The position numbers and the translations under genes were made by a program. A stretch of DNA of 64,000 nucleotides from Tubulanus polymorphus (taxonomy: Eukaryota; Nemertea; Palaeonemertea; Tubulaniformes; Tubulanidae), in contig NC_134028.1 in assembly GCF_964204645.1 (NCBI RefSeq), forward strand, positions 12,381,001 through 12,445,000, read 5' to 3'. Shown here one piece after another: positions 23,501 to 35,111 of the stretch (positions within the stretch are counted from its first letter, which is position 1; every line of letters starts with the position of its first letter). Under the pieces are notes generated by a model. The model searched no databases and was not told the origin of the DNA. It saw only the letters and a program-made list of their open reading frames with translations.

Positions 23501-25413
23501 ATTAACTTTCTTAGCTTGTAAATTGCAATCTTCATGAGCAGCTCCACGATATTTTGAATTTAAATGATCATGATCTCTAACTTTTTTATCAAATGAATAA
23601 AAACGTTTTTCACAGTAACAACAATGAGTTGCATAATTAAAATCAATTTCTTTTTCAATTATTTTATTACAAAATTCATTTACTACATCTTCACCTCTAA
23701 GAGAAATATATTGACTTTCATATTATTCAGGATAATTTGATTTTATATAAATTCCATATGCAGCAGCTCTTTGATGAACTTTTTAAATTGTATTTATAAT
23801 TGATGGGTCTTGAATTATATCTTCATTTAGTTCATTTCCTTTATCCATTGATTTTAATAATTGCTGTTTGTTATATAATTCTTTTCTATCTTGATCAGTT
23901 AATTCTTTATTCAACGATTCAAAATCCCCATAAATTACAAATGGAACAATATTTTTAAATTTATGATTAGTAAATTTCAACTTACAATCTTTTTTTGTTG
24001 GCATTATTAATTTACAAAAATCTTTATTATCACATAATTCTTTATGTTTTAGTAACGCATTCTCAGTCATAAATTTAGATAAACATTTTCTACATAGATA
24101 AATTTTACGATGATGATCATTTTCTGTTGTTCTAAAGAATAAATCAATTTGTTTTAACCACATATAATGTTCATTTTCATCTTTTTTGTAATATAACAAA
24201 TCTATAACATTTTCATCATCATAATATTCTGTTAAATATCAAGCTTCCAATGTATAATATTTTCACCTTTTGTCTCTGGTAATTGCATTAATTCGAATAC
24301 ATTTATTTTCAAATTATTAACTTTATCTATCTTAGGTATCATTTTTATAGTTACAGGATATTGATCAATTTTATATAATGTTTCATATTTCCGGTAATCT
24401 GTTATTCTAAAACTATGCGTAATATCATCTGTTGGGTGTAAACAACTAATAATTGACCATAGAAAACATTAATTATCTTCATTTTGAACATTTGTTACTG
24501 CTTATGTTGTAAATAGTAATTGAATATAAGATGATGCTTTAATATCCATTCTGTTGTAAAGTTTGAATCATTTTTAAACATTGTTTTACTTTTTGATGCT
24601 TTATTCCTTTTTGTATTATAAATATTCAAATCTAAAAATATAATTTCATTCAATGTTAAACCAGAACCCTCAAAATATCTTTCCTCAATATGACGTTTAA
24701 ATTCATTATATATTTTTTCTAACTTCTCTTTTGTTTGTGTTTTTGAAATTATTTCTTCAGAGTGTGTTTGAATATTATAATCAATTTTTTCTTCTGATTT
24801 GATAAAACTTACTTTTCCAGAAATACTAATTTTTGGATATTCAACATCTGTTACCAAATCTAGTATTTTTTTCCACGATTTCAATAAATTTACTATAATC
24901 TTCTATTGTTGTACCTTTAAAAAATCTAAATATAATAGCTGCAGGTCCAATTTTACTGCGTAATGTTTCTAAAATTTCAATTGTAACTTTTATTTCTAGT
25001 GAATCGATATAATTTCTAACATTTATCCATGTAAGGTTTATTTGAAATAGATTAAGTGTTTGAAACTGGTAGTTTTACTTGTTGAGGTTTATCATCATAT
25101 AATCTGTTCCTAAAACATTATTACTTAAATTTTGTTTGTGTTTTTGCGATTCGAGATGTCTTTTATAATTCCTTTTTGCTATAAATTCATTACAAACTTC
25201 ACATTTTATTTCATCCACATTCATATTTTCTAATCGTTCTTTTCTTTCATTGGAATTTTCTGGTGTCTCAAATCTATAACATTTTTTGTATGATTTGCAG
25301 TTTTGTCATGACACGATTTTTGAGATTTATCGATGAATTTTTTACAATATGGACGATAATATTGATTTTTATTAACATCATATTTTTTCGGTCTGGAACT
25401 CTCTATCTCCCAT
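20501..25413 (-). pseudogene. polB: Protein-primed DNA polymerase B with intein (element B)
   Basis: Near full-length Polinton polymerase gene starting MGDRE at 25,413 beside the terminal repeat. N-terminal C2H2-like fingers are recognisable but frameshifted. The long open piece 22,164-23,180 covers LLYIDANNVYGWAMMQ (motif A) through LMNNSFMEKH (motif B, disturbed). Exo I YGDFES lies at about 23,930, and the intein splits motif C. Several frameshifts (near 23,360, 23,650, 24,250 and 24,880) inactivate it. It has the same convergent stop overlap with the zinc-finger gene. Confidence 0.85.
20957..21927 (-). other. Intein in PolB motif C (element B copy)
   Basis: Same insertion point and Ser start as in A and D. 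Block B keeps the canonical TEDHS, and both nuclease motifs (GFFMGDGSAG, FIGFYAADG) are intact. About 95 bases near 21,005 are missing, removing the stretch before the C-terminal splicing block. The C-terminus reads CLN before Thr, so the penultimate residue is Leu. A 190-residue open frame covers the endonuclease. Splicing would fail. Confidence 0.8.
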
Positions 25414-25751
25414 TTTAAAAGAAAAAAAATTACTTGTGGTGATGAGTGGGCACGGTCACCTTCCCCCTGTGTATAGCAAACACGCTATTAACCGTTCTCG
25501 TCCAAGCCTCGCTGCATCTATCTAAGCGAGCATGGCTGGTTGCACAATCGCTGTACTACAGTAATAGCAAACGCGCTAATAACCGTTCTCGTTAGCGCCT
25601 CGCTGCATCGATCTATCCAAGCGCAGCTGTTGTTACGCTCACTCACTGTATACGTATGGCACAACGCTGTTGACCGTTCTCGTGCCTAGCTGTGATGAGT
25701 GGTGTTTCGACCTCTCGACCTCTGGTATGAAACCCCACTTTTACAATTACT
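25414..25751. repeat. Right terminal repeat of element B, interrupted
   Basis: Reading inward from the right end: AGTAATTGTAAAAGTGG..TTTCATACCAGAGGTCGAGAGGTCGA, then CACTCATCAC. The rest of the repeat (CCACAAGTAATTTTTTTTC) lies at 25,428-25,446 after an insertion. Matches both ends of element D. Confidence 0.8.
25451..25690. repeat. Minisatellite-like insertion in the terminal repeat of B
   Basis: Two and a half imperfect units of about 95 bases with TAGCAAACACGCTATTAACC, GTTCTCG and CGCTGCAT. Flanked on both sides by TGATGAGTGG, which occurs once in the uninterrupted D terminus, so this resembles an insertion with a target duplication of about 10 bases. Confidence 0.65.
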
Positions 25752-25976
25752 GATAAATCTCAAAGGGCAAGACATAATAAAACTAAAACACATTTAGAAA
25801 ATAAATTGAAATTGGAATATAAAGATGATATATTAGAAACTAAATTAGAAGAATTAAAGAATGAAAAAGAAATATACAAATGAGATAGTACATGTAATCA
25901 ATCATTCAGTGATATAAGATATTATAAAGAACATTTAAAATCTAAAAGTCATATTAGAAATATGAATAATGAGTGA
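25752..25976 (+). pseudogene. Zinc-finger remnant at left edge of C
   Basis: No start codon. The frame begins DKSQRARHNKTKTHLENK, resembling the first finger region of the polymerase N-terminus in D (DKSQKSRHEK). It continues as a Glu/Lys helix and, after a stop, a second C..C-type finger ending HLKSKSHIRNM. Truncated at the boundary with element B. Confidence 0.45.
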
Positions 25977-26186
25977 AATAATATAAAAAGTAACGAGTAA
26001 TTAACGAGTTAAAGAAAATATGAATTTTAAACATAAAAAGTGTGAGTTAAGTGTGAGAAGTAATTCATACTTTAACAGATTTCGAATAAAAACATAGTCA
26101 ATTAATCAAATTTTTAAATATAAAAAGTAACCAGTAATTAAAAAGTTGAAGAAAATATCAATTTTAATAAAAAAAATTACTTATAA

Positions 26187-26795
26187 ATGAATGAACAGAT
26201 ACTACAGTTCAAAGATATCGATTTAAATGAATTAGAAAAATATTTCACAATTAGAAATTTTATTCCTAATAAAGATTTGATTAAAACAGCACGTTTTCGT
26301 TTTCAAGTGAAAAATATTACTGAATTAATGATTAAAAATCATTACCCAATGATAGAGTTATGGAATGAAAAAGATAAAATCTTATTCAATGTAATAATTC
26401 CAAAATTCACAACATTTGAAGAAATAGATCAACATTTGATAATTACGGATGAAATGCAATCACTTTTAAATAATGAAAATTCACATAAAACATTATTTTC
26501 ACACTTACGTTATTGCCCTTTCAGAGAATGCTATGTAATGTTTTTCAGAGTAGAAGAAAAAAGATATATCCCTGACATTCCAAATGAAAAATCATTCAAA
26601 GATGTGGGAATTCAAAGTGAATTATATAATGATAAGTCTTATAAAGATATAGGAACTCAATGTAACTTAGATAATGAAATTGTTACGCCTAAATATAATC
26701 TTAATGAAAGCGTTTTATGTAATTGTGGAAACTATTATACTCGAAGCAATAAATCACACCATCTTAAATCAAAATATCATGACTCAAAATATTAA
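26187..26795 (+). CDS. End-gene with C-terminal CxC...H...H finger (C)
   Basis: Intact 202-residue frame starting MNEQILQFKDIDLNELEKYF. It has a mixed alpha/beta N-terminal domain, then two similar motifs, DVGIQSELYN and DIGTQCNLDN, about 18 residues apart. It ends in a finger-like module CNCGNYYTRSNKSHHLKSKYH. Preceded by TTACTTATAA before the ATG. Homologue: broken gene at 15,640-16,270, also outermost and inward-reading. The finger suggests nucleic-acid binding, perhaps terminal DNA or regulation, but I recognise no family. Confidence 0.6.
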   Translation: MNEQILQFKDIDLNELEKYFTIRNFIPNKDLIKTARFRFQVKNITELMIKNHYPMIELWNEKDKILFNVIIPKFTTFEEIDQHLIITDEMQSLLNNENSHKTLFSHLRYCPFRECYVMFFRVEEKRYIPDIPNEKSFKDVGIQSELYNDKSYKDIGTQCNLDNEIVTPKYNLNESVLCNCGNYYTRSNKSHHLKSKYHDSKY

Positions 26796-26850
26796 TTCAA
26801 CTCTAAATATTCGAAATAAGATATTTCAAATTACTTTTTTTCTTAAATAA

Positions 26851-27054
26851 ATGTATGATTTCAACATACCAACCGGAAGTAGTGACTGAAACATTATTTA
26901 GTTGCTGGAGGTTTAATATTAGCCGCTCTTTACTTTCATTATGAAAATATTAGTAAGGATCTAATGAATGAAAATATGAAAAAGTAAGAAATTAAAGAAG
27001 TTAAATGGGAATAATAATCAAAAAGTTAATGATTTAGAAGTATTAGAGGATTAA
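26851..27054 (+). pseudogene. Small single-span membrane protein (C), broken
   Basis: Homologue of 15,236-15,442. The hydrophobic segment (LVAGGLILAALYFHYEN) and the basic Asn/Lys tail are recognisable, but a stop after GSSD and a frameshift near 26,985 break it. The upstream TTACTTTTTTTCTTAAATAAATG matches the common start motif. Confidence 0.5.
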
Positions 27055-27101
27055 AACAGCATCTTTTAATTTAATTTATTTTTTATATTTTAACTATAAA
27101 A

Positions 27102-27415
27102 ATGAGTGAGAGTAAGGTGTTAGAAATATTACATCTAACATATAATAATCAACAGAACAATTAAATCAATGATTATGCTTACAGGATTAGTTTCATTTGC
27201 ATTTTTTAGCATAAAACAGTTGTTAGAATTCTATGATAATTGCAAAATTAGATACGCTGAATTAAAAGATAACATAAATTATCTATCAGATAGAATTAAT
27301 AATATTAAGTGTTGTGAAAATAAATAAATGTAATAAAAGATATAAATATGAAAAATCATTAAAAACTCATAAATATATTCATGAGCTTAACAAGAAATTG
27401 TATAATTCAAATTAA
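27102..27415 (+). pseudogene. Small membrane protein (C), broken
   Basis: Counterpart of 14,894-15,197, starting MSESKVLEILHLTYNNQQN, then a stop. The hydrophobic segment and the IKCCE-like Cys pair follow in shifted frames, with a basic tail ending NSN. It is the last rightward gene before the palindrome array. Confidence 0.45.
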
Positions 27416-27599
27416 GTTATTCATATATGATATTTTAATTCTTTACATAAACAATAGAATAATACAAGATGATACTAAGTTAGTTGGTTTGTTGTTTTTC
27501 TAATATTATTTTAGTCAAATGGAAAGAAATCTAAAGTAAACAAGAATTGAATAAAAAATGTTAGAAAAACAATAACCTTCTTTAACTATAACTAAATAA

Positions 27600-28510
27600 T
27601 ACTTACTTAGTAAGTACTAGACGTACTCTAAGTACTAGACGTACGAGTAAGAATCGAAGAATCCAAGAAAGTAAGAATCCAAGAAAGTAAGACCGGTACG
27701 AGAGGTACGAGTAAGAATCCAAGAATTCTTACTTTCTTACTTTCTTACTTTCTTACTCGTACCTCTAGTACTTAGATATATAAACATGAATAAATTATAT
27801 GTTTCTACTTAATAAAAATAAAAGTAGATTATATTATAACTATTTCAATACTTAGATTAATAATTTATTCATTTTTATATTCTATTTTTAAAAGAACTAA
27901 TTTATATATCTATGTATGAGACGTACGAGTAAGAAACCAAGATTCTTGCCAAGAAAGTAAGACAGGTACGAGAGGTACGAGTAAGAATCCAAGAATCCAA
28001 GAATTCTTACTTTCTTACTCGTACCTCTAGTACTTAGATACATAAATTAGTTTTTACAAAAATTTTAAATATAGATAGTTATAATATAATCTATTTTTTA
28101 TTTTTATTAAGTGAAAACATATAATTTATTCATTTTCATATTCTATTTTTATAAAAACTAGTTTATTTATCTGTTTACGAGACGTGCGAGTAAGAAACCA
28201 AGATTCTTTCCAAGAAAGTAAGAAAGTAAGAATTCTTGAATTCTTACTCGTACCGCTCGTACTTGGGTATATGAATTAGTTTTGTAATAATTAAAGATAT
28301 AAAAATGAATGAATTATATGTTTTCACTTAATGAAAATAAAAATAGATTATATTATAACTATTTCTATACTTAGATTAATAATTTAAATTTTTAATTTAA
28401 AAAAAAACTAATTTATATATGTATGTACTAGAGGTACAAGTAAGAAAGTAAGTAAGTAAGAATTCTTGGATTCTTGGATTCTTACGTACGTCTTGTACAT
28501 AGATATATAA
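27600..28510. repeat. Palindromic repeat array between opposing gene blocks
   Basis: Four units at roughly 250-280-base spacing. Each contains a strong palindrome: TCTATGTACTAGACGTACGAGTAAGAA... pairing with TTCTTACTCGTACCTCTAGTACTTAGATA. Unique AT spacers lie between, with TGAATAAATTATATGTTTTCACTTAATAAAAATA and ATAGATTATATTATAACTATTT. The rightward genes end at 27,415 and the leftward gene ends at 28,512, so the array fills the convergent gap. The same family is at 63,640-64,000, just after the ATPase. Confidence 0.85.
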
Positions 28511-28511
28511 A

Positions 28512-29675
28512 TTATTCTAATTTTGTTTCTAATAAGTTTATAAAATCATCTTTGTTAATATCTAATTCATAATAATGCTTAGGTAGATTTATTAATTTTA
28601 GTTGAGCCATCAGATTATGATAATTAGTATGTATCTTACCTTCATCACTTAATTTTTCAAAGTATTCATCATAATAGAAATCAAAATGATATCCAAAATT
28701 TTTTATAAGATAACTTAAATCTATTTTTCTCGAATACAATAATTCATATATTTGTTAAGGATTATTTTCTGCATAAGCTAATAATTTATCAAATAACAAC
28801 TTATAGAATATATAATATTGTTTAGTTTTAGGATCAAAATATTTGATATATTTCTTTGGGTTATTTAACAATGGTATCATACTCACATTTTTATAAACAT
28901 TAATTAGATGTAATTTTGATTTAGAACGAGTATTTTCATCAACAGGTTCAATTTTCTTATTACAATATTGACACGTTTTATTTCTTTCTATTTCTTCTAA
29001 TTTCTTTTCATTTTCTTCTAGCTTCCTTTCATTTTCTATATGCGCTTGAGATTTTTTATGGTTAGAATAATTACTTTTAGAGATATCTAAATTACAAATA
29101 TTACAATGTTTTTTAGAATCATCAATTGTTTCATTATCGTTAGTTTCGATTGTATCAACATTATCTGTTATATTATCTATGGTATCATTAGTTTCAATTG
29201 TATTTACATTATCTATGATATTATTATCAGATATATTATTATCATTATTCTTCTTTTCTTTTTCTTCATGTTTCTTTTATTTCTTATGTGATGCCCAATT
29301 GTTATATGATATATATTACATACGTCACAATATTTTTCATTTGTCTTTTTGGTTTTGATATCAGGTTCAATATTTATATTATAATTATCATTATTGGATG
29401 TAGAAGGTATAATATCAATATTTTCATTATTATTAGATGTAGATTCAATATCATCCTCTATTTTAGTATCAATATTATCTTCTTTCTTAGTTTCAATATT
29501 ATCTTATTTTTAGTTTCAATATAATTATCTATTTATTATCTATTCTACTTATTCTATATTTAAATTGATTATAGAATTCTCCAAAATACTTACTATATTC
29601 ATCATAAGGTATTATATAATATATATCTGATATCATTTCACTTGGACTTTGTATTTCATGTATTCCTCCTTCCAT
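28512..29675 (-). pseudogene. Multi-C2H2 zinc-finger gene of element C, broken
   Basis: Starts MEGGIHEIQSPSEMISDIYY at 29,675, with stops and frameshifts downstream. A long Asn/Asp/Ile-rich linker is followed by three finger-like modules: CDVCNIYHITIGHHIRN, CNICNLDISKSNYSNHKKSQAH and CQYCNKKIEP with a KSKLH continuation. A 75-residue open C-terminal piece ends KDDFINLLETKLE. Distinct from the VLTF3-like zinc-finger gene of A, B and D. Nucleic-acid binding likely; exact role unknown. Confidence 0.5.
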
Positions 29676-29707
29676 TTATTATAGAAAGTTTTATTAAAAT
29701 TAAAATT

Positions 29708-30946
29708 CTAATACATAACACTATTCAATTGAGAATTTATGATATTTGATTGCGCTTCAGATATAAGATAAATTTAAACCTCCTTTTTTCTTTTTCATGA
29801 ATAATTGTATTCCATCTTTAGTGTTATGTAATTTCTTCCCAGAACCATGTAATAAGTTATCCTCTGTTGTTCTAAAATCTAACCATAATGCGTATTTATT
29901 ACCGGTATAATAATCAATTTGATTAATATTACAATTTTCAAATGATTTTACTTTTTCATTCATAAAATGTTTTTTAATTTCTGGCCACTGGTCATTCTCA
30001 TTCTCATTCCCTGACAAAATATTTTATTAGCTATTCCTTCGACAGTTATCTCTACTTTTGTTATTTCAGGATTATAATAATTATCAACATTTATTGCGCC
30101 ATTAGAATATATGTTGCAATGGTAAAAAATATTGATACACGTTTAATAGATCTTCTTGGGAAGTTGATACTTTCATTGATTATTTCATCATTTGCATTAA
30201 TAGTTACAGTTTTGAATTTATCAATATAATCATATAATAATGAAAATCCTTGGTTGTATTGAGTTTGAATTGTGCTAGCAATATTTTCATCAGTTACTGT
30301 GTCATATTCTAAACATATATTCGATGATTTATATCCCATATTTTTAACAACGCTTGATAATACAATTTCATTAACAGGAGAAAATGTTATTTCAAATATA
30401 ATATCTTCTTGTATTGCATATTTATATAAAGGCGCATTATTATTTATCGATCAAAATCTAATTGAATTTTATATTTGCTTCCATAAATCTTTTTTATCAA
30501 ATTATCTGCGGCACGAGTAACTGTTGCGTAGTTAGCTCCTGACATTAATTTATTATGGTTTTCTGATTGGAAGCCTTGAAATATCATATTATTTCTATTT
30601 TAATTTGTTAACCATAAATCTTTATAATGCACAAATAAATTATAATCATCTAATGAGAAAACTGTTTGTGGTCCAATCATTATAGTTAATTTTTTAGTCA
30701 AATATCTCCCAACATTATCTACAACATAATTATTATCATGGCCAGTTACTTTTATATCAGCCGAAAAATAAATACTATTTGGAACATAAAAAGTATTTTG
30801 ATTTAATCTCGGGATTCTAACATATAAAGTTTCATCGGGATTAATATTTGAAGGATTATGAGTAATAATATGATGAGATCACTCTGCTTTAATAGCATTA
30901 GTTATTCTAGAAGTCTTAGAAAAGGATTTATGTAACTCCCACTCAT
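29708..30946 (-). pseudogene. Major capsid protein, near full length, broken (element C)
   Basis: Double-jelly-roll capsid gene with the same start as in A and D (MSGSYI) and the characteristic C-terminal half YALWLDFRTTEDNLLHGSG, KDGIQLFMKKKK, AQSNIINSQL. Frameshifts near 29,765, 30,015, 30,090, 30,440, 30,530 and 30,930, plus several stops, break it. About 410 codons in total, shorter than many Polinton capsid genes. Confidence 0.8.
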
Positions 30947-30965
30947 TTATTTAAAAAAATAATAA

Positions 30966-32412
30966 TTATTTATTTTTTATCATATTAACTAATCCAAAAA
31001 TAATTGCACTTACAACTGTAATTAAAAATAAAATAATATGTTCAGCAGCAAAGTTAATAATATATCCAGCAGATTTTAAAACAAAACCAAAAATTGATGC
31101 TTTAACTCCGGGTAAAGCTGCAGCAGATTTTTTAGATAGTTCCTTAAATATTTTGCTAATTTTTTCAAACCATCTTTCACTTTATCTTGTATAGAATTAT
31201 TATTACTTGGAGGTTTATCCGGTTTATTGGGTGTAGGCGTAGATTTTATTGAATTTGATATTGCTAAACCAATTGTTGTAAATAACATAGTTACAGCTGT
31301 TAGAATTGAAAGAATTGTGATACCTTCTAATTTAAATCATAATTTTATTCTATCTTTTAATGATATTTCAGAATTTGGTTTTATCAACAAATCTTTAAAA
31401 ATGGCTTTTAATCTATTAATATTATAATCATGTGATTTTTTTAATTATTTAATTTCTTCTTTCTAAAATTCTATGTTATATTCTAAATCATCTTTTTCTT
31501 TTTCTAAATATGCATTTCTTTTTTTAAATTCAATTTCTTCAATAACTTTATTATCTCTATCTAATTTCAATTGTTCTATTTTCTTAATTCTATCAGTTCT
31601 ATCTTTTTCTAAAGTTCTAATTTTAAATCTCTTATACTTTTATCATGCGCAATTTTATCAGATGCAAGGCTTATACTAATAATTTCTCTAATTGCTTTAT
31701 CAGAAAATATATCTAATTCTTCTAATTCTTGATCTGTTGCGTCAAGTAACCCATTCGGTAAAGTTTTTCAATTTAAACTTTATTTGATTTAAGTTTATTA
31801 GTTTTGGAAGTTCCGGGATGTTTCCGGTTCTAAATTATTATTGATTATTTCAAATAATTCATTAATTCTTTGTTTAAATACTCTTTTATTTTTAATAATT
31901 TCCGTGTCGGTAACATTTTCTATTTCATTACTATTAATTATTCTTTTAATTCTAGATGGTTCTAAATAACAAAAGTTGATTCTGGTAATATTTTGTTTTG
32001 ATTTTTATAAGTGATATTAATATAATAATCATCTTTCAAAGGATAATAATATTCACCATCTAAAAGTTTTAATTCTCTTACTAGATATCTGGCACCTCTA
32101 TCATTTATATAATATCCAGATCTTTCAAATATAGGTTTGAAATTATATATAAATTCACTATTTTCCTAATTTTGTTTTACTAAATCTGGATTTTCATTTT
32201 CAGAATTTATTCTCGATCTAGTTTTTTTAATCAAACTCGTTTGTTGAAGGCGCTTTAGAATCACTATCTGCTAAATTAGAATTATATGCTGATCCATCAT
32301 CATTATCAATATTAGTTTCATCAAAATCAGGTTGTGGTTCATCAGGTATAAATCCATCATTATTTTTTCCCATTTCTCCCATTTCATAAGCTTCTGCACC
32401 TTCTACTTCCAT
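30966..32412 (-). pseudogene. Acidic N-terminus / coiled-coil / membrane protein (element C)
   Basis: N-terminus MEVEGAEAYEMGEMGKNNDG, then DEPQPDFDETN. A long Glu/Lys-rich coiled-coil middle (31,440-31,800) that A lacks follows, then the conserved LDRIKLLFKLEGITI region and C-terminal hydrophobic segments. Multiple stops and frameshifts are present. Adjacent to the capsid gene as in A and D. Confidence 0.55.
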
Positions 32413-32428
32413 TTATATCTTATAAAAA

Positions 32429-33711
32429 TTAAAATTTAAAATATAATATTCCTACTATTACAATTCCTATACAGGTTTTAGCTAATTTAGTATTTTCAAG
32501 GGATTTATTATCATTATTACTTTTGATTATATCATGTGGAATATTATCAGTTTTTATATTTTCTGTAGTATTGTAATCTTTTATTTTAGAATCATTATCC
32601 AATTTAATATTTTTAGTTTTAGTTTTTGTTGATTGAATATGCTTTTTAATTTTTTCACCTTCAATTAATTTTGGAGCAGTAATAATTTTTCTATTTATAT
32701 CATTTAATCCAAATGAATTATTTATTGTAGCAGTTTTATCAAATTATTGTAACCAATTATATTTCCCATCTTTAATATCAAATCATTAGAAATAATTAAC
32801 AAATTAGGGCCTATACAATAATTTAATCTAATATGTGATTTATCTAAATAATTTTGGTACCTGACTATATTTTCTGGAATTGTTCTATTTTTATCATTAT
32901 GAATAGAATCTTCAAATGAAAATTTAAATTGTTTCTGCGCGTCAAATGAAGTATCATCATTTCCAACTATTGGGGATCTTGTTTCAACCTGTGATCCTAA
33001 AATACAAATTAAATAATTTCTAATTCATTGATTTATTCTCTGTATACCTGATTTTGTAAAACCTTCACTATTTTCTAAAATGAAATTAATCCAACCATTA
33101 TTATTATCAATTTTATAATTATGATAAGCTCCAATTCTATGCATATAATTAATTCTTTTTATTTCATACTGTTCACCAATACCTTGTAATTTACCATGTG
33201 CTCTAAAATCAGAATTAACATTTATATTAAATTCATTACATATTTTATAAAAACTTAGATAGATTAATATTGTTATCCAATTCTTTAAAATATTTCGATC
33301 CAGGTAAAGGGCATTCTAATTCGTTTAATATAATTCTAATTTGAAAATACGTGTGAAATCTAAATATTGTATGAATTAATTGTAAATCGGAATAATTTAA
33401 ATTTTAATCTAAGTTATTAAGATGATTGTTCCAACTTATACCACACCCTGTTGTTGCACAATAAACAGCAAAATCTAATTGGTTCTGCCAATATTTCATA
33501 TTAGATTTTACTTTATATATATGATATTCATCTCGAGTAAAAGTAACTTCATATGCATTAAATATATTTTCCATTTTAGAAATAAAAAACTTTGTTTCAG
33601 TTACATAAATCTCTAAATTAATTAATGAATTTAAAACTTAATATATATATGTAATATTCTTATTAAAATCTATTGCAGGAATATTATATTCGAAAGCTTT
33701 TGGAAACCCAA
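32429..33711 (-). pseudogene. CATTGCGISW-family protein (element C)
   Basis: Recognisable throughout (FAVYCATTGCGISW near 33,460, QVETRSPIVGN near 32,980, C-terminal IGIVIVGILYFKF). The ATG start is changed (ATT at 33,711) and many frames are broken. Confidence 0.6.
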
Positions 33712-33728
33712 TTTATATAATAAGAAAA

Positions 33729-34159
33729 TTAATAATTAATTAATTCTTTTAATAATTTATCCTGCTTTTGAATTGTTATATTACCATTTAAACTTATTAT
33801 ATAATCTAGTGTTTTTTCAATTTATTAATTTTTTTATATTAGATTTAATTTTTCTTTATTACTTTTTATATTCAATTTTGAACTTATTCCGGTTAAAACA
33901 CTTGAACTTACTCCTAACATACAAATTGATATAGCTAAAGGAGTTAATGGACTGAATATTGCTAAAAATGTTATTACAGAACTTATTGTAACTGAACCAC
34001 TAATAATAAAATAATATATAATTTTGCTTTTTAAATATTTTTTCTTTTTAACTTTTAAATCATTTTCAAATTCTAATATTTTTTTTCCAAATATAATTTT
34101 AATTTAGTTTTATTTATATCATGGGGAATAATATCAACATTATCAACTTTATCATCCAT
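33729..34159 (-). pseudogene. Two-segment membrane protein (element C)
   Basis: Matches the 144-residue D protein. It starts MDDKVDNVDIIPHDINKT, with the two hydrophobic segments preserved. Small deletions near 33,810 and 34,080 shift the frame. Confidence 0.5.
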
Positions 34160-34179
34160 TAATTAAGAAAAGAAAATTA

Positions 34180-34593
34180 CTAATTAGTAAATTTATATGC
34201 CACAAATATAACAATAACTGTTCCGCCTAAAATCCAAATTATTTCATATTTCTTCTGTTCGTTACTTGGGGTATAATAATCTGATATTGTAGGTTTATGT
34301 AGATGTAATTTTTCTTTATTTGTTACTGCGTTATATAAACTCATTCCATCATCAACTGATTGAAAATCTCTATGTAAAATTTTCTAATCATATAATTCTT
34401 TGTTAATCCATATAGTTTTGTCTTTTTTCTCTATATTCTTCTTTCTATTATATTTCTCTAATGCTAAGTTATGTCTTTTTTGTTCTGATAATGAACCTTT
34501 TTTATCAATATGTTTAAATGAATATCCACCACCAATAAATGCTAAAGCGTTACCAATTACCGACCCTTTAATAGTTATAATTGCAGATGCCAT
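34180..34593 (-). pseudogene. Small protein with two membrane segments (element C)
   Basis: The N-terminal part MASAIITIKGSVIGNALAF through WINKELYD runs in one frame, then a stop (TAG for Gln) interrupts. The same frame continues with SVDDGMSLYNAVTNKEKLHL to GGTVIVIFVAYKFTN. It proves that the two pieces seen in A and D are one gene of about 138 residues. Confidence 0.6.
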
Positions 34594-34618
34594 TTATTTA
34601 GTTAAAAAAATTATGTTT

Positions 34619-34840
34619 TTATATAGGAGGAATATATTTTTGTTTTTCCAAATAATCAACTGTTAAATTAGATAAAGTAACTGCTAACATTAATTTTAAA
34701 ATGTCATTGATATCAAATCTAACAACATTAATAATTCCCATTCTAAATACTTTTTTTAATACCATTGTATAACCAACAGTTCCAACTGATAATGATGCTC
34801 CATTGTATAACCCATTTATTATCCACTTATTATCACTTAT
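34619..34840 (-). pseudogene. MSDNKWI-family small protein (element C)
   Basis: An open 73-codon frame from SDNKWIINGLYNGASLSVGT to EKQKYIPPI. The ATG is changed to ATA at 34,838-34,840, so the normal start is lost. Confidence 0.55.
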
Positions 34841-34843
34841 TTA

Positions 34844-35095
34844 TTAATCAAAAAGATTACAATCTTCAAAATATTTAGTTATCTTATTTATGATTATTTC
34901 AACATTTATTTCATTACTACTTTTATGATTAACATATATTTTAGATAATATGTTTTTAATATCATCGATTATTCCATCTTCATTAAATGATATACTTTTA
35001 ATATCAGTAATTACATCATTTAGTTTAACTGTCATTTCTTTACCATGTTTAAAATCAAATCCAAAACATATGCTCGGTCCAACAGTTATATTCAT
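34844..35095 (-). CDS. Small acidic protein, MNITVGPSI family (element C)
   Basis: An 83-residue intact frame starting MNITVGPSICFGFDFKHGKEM and ending KYFEDCNLFD. Shorter than the 117-residue D copy because the middle (FEYETTIDKETLNVEK region) is absent without loss of frame. Mixed charged helix composition; function unknown. Confidence 0.55.
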   Translation of the reverse strand: MNITVGPSICFGFDFKHGKEMTVKLNDVITDIKSISFNEDGIIDDIKNILSKIYVNHKSSNEINVEIIINKITKYFEDCNLFD

Positions 35096-35111
35096 TTATA
35101 TAGTGAAAAAA

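Larger units (their letters stand above)
18910..25751. mobile_element. Element B: Polinton-like element, left-truncated
   Basis: Retains a penton-like gene fragment, the zinc-finger gene, the polymerase with intein, and a right terminal repeat ending ATTACT at 25,751. The left part is cut at the 3' end of a Helentron-like element. Order and orientation match 46-53 kb of element D. The right terminal repeat is the same type as in D. Confidence 0.8.

Noticed and set aside
27600-28510. Possible CRISPR array (regularly spaced repeats)
   Set aside because: Spacers are long (over 150 bases) and conserved rather than unique, repeats are large palindromes, and the context is an animal genome.
29106-29524. 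Plus-strand Ile/Phe-rich frames resembling membrane proteins
   Set aside because: They are antisense to the Asn/Asp/Ile-rich linker of the zinc-finger gene at 28,512-29,675. The hydrophobicity is a reverse-complement artefact.
34384-34593. Two separate small genes in the segment 34,180-34,593
   Set aside because: The C copy reads continuously across the supposed boundary (WINKELYD), so the two frames are one gene with a nonsense change.
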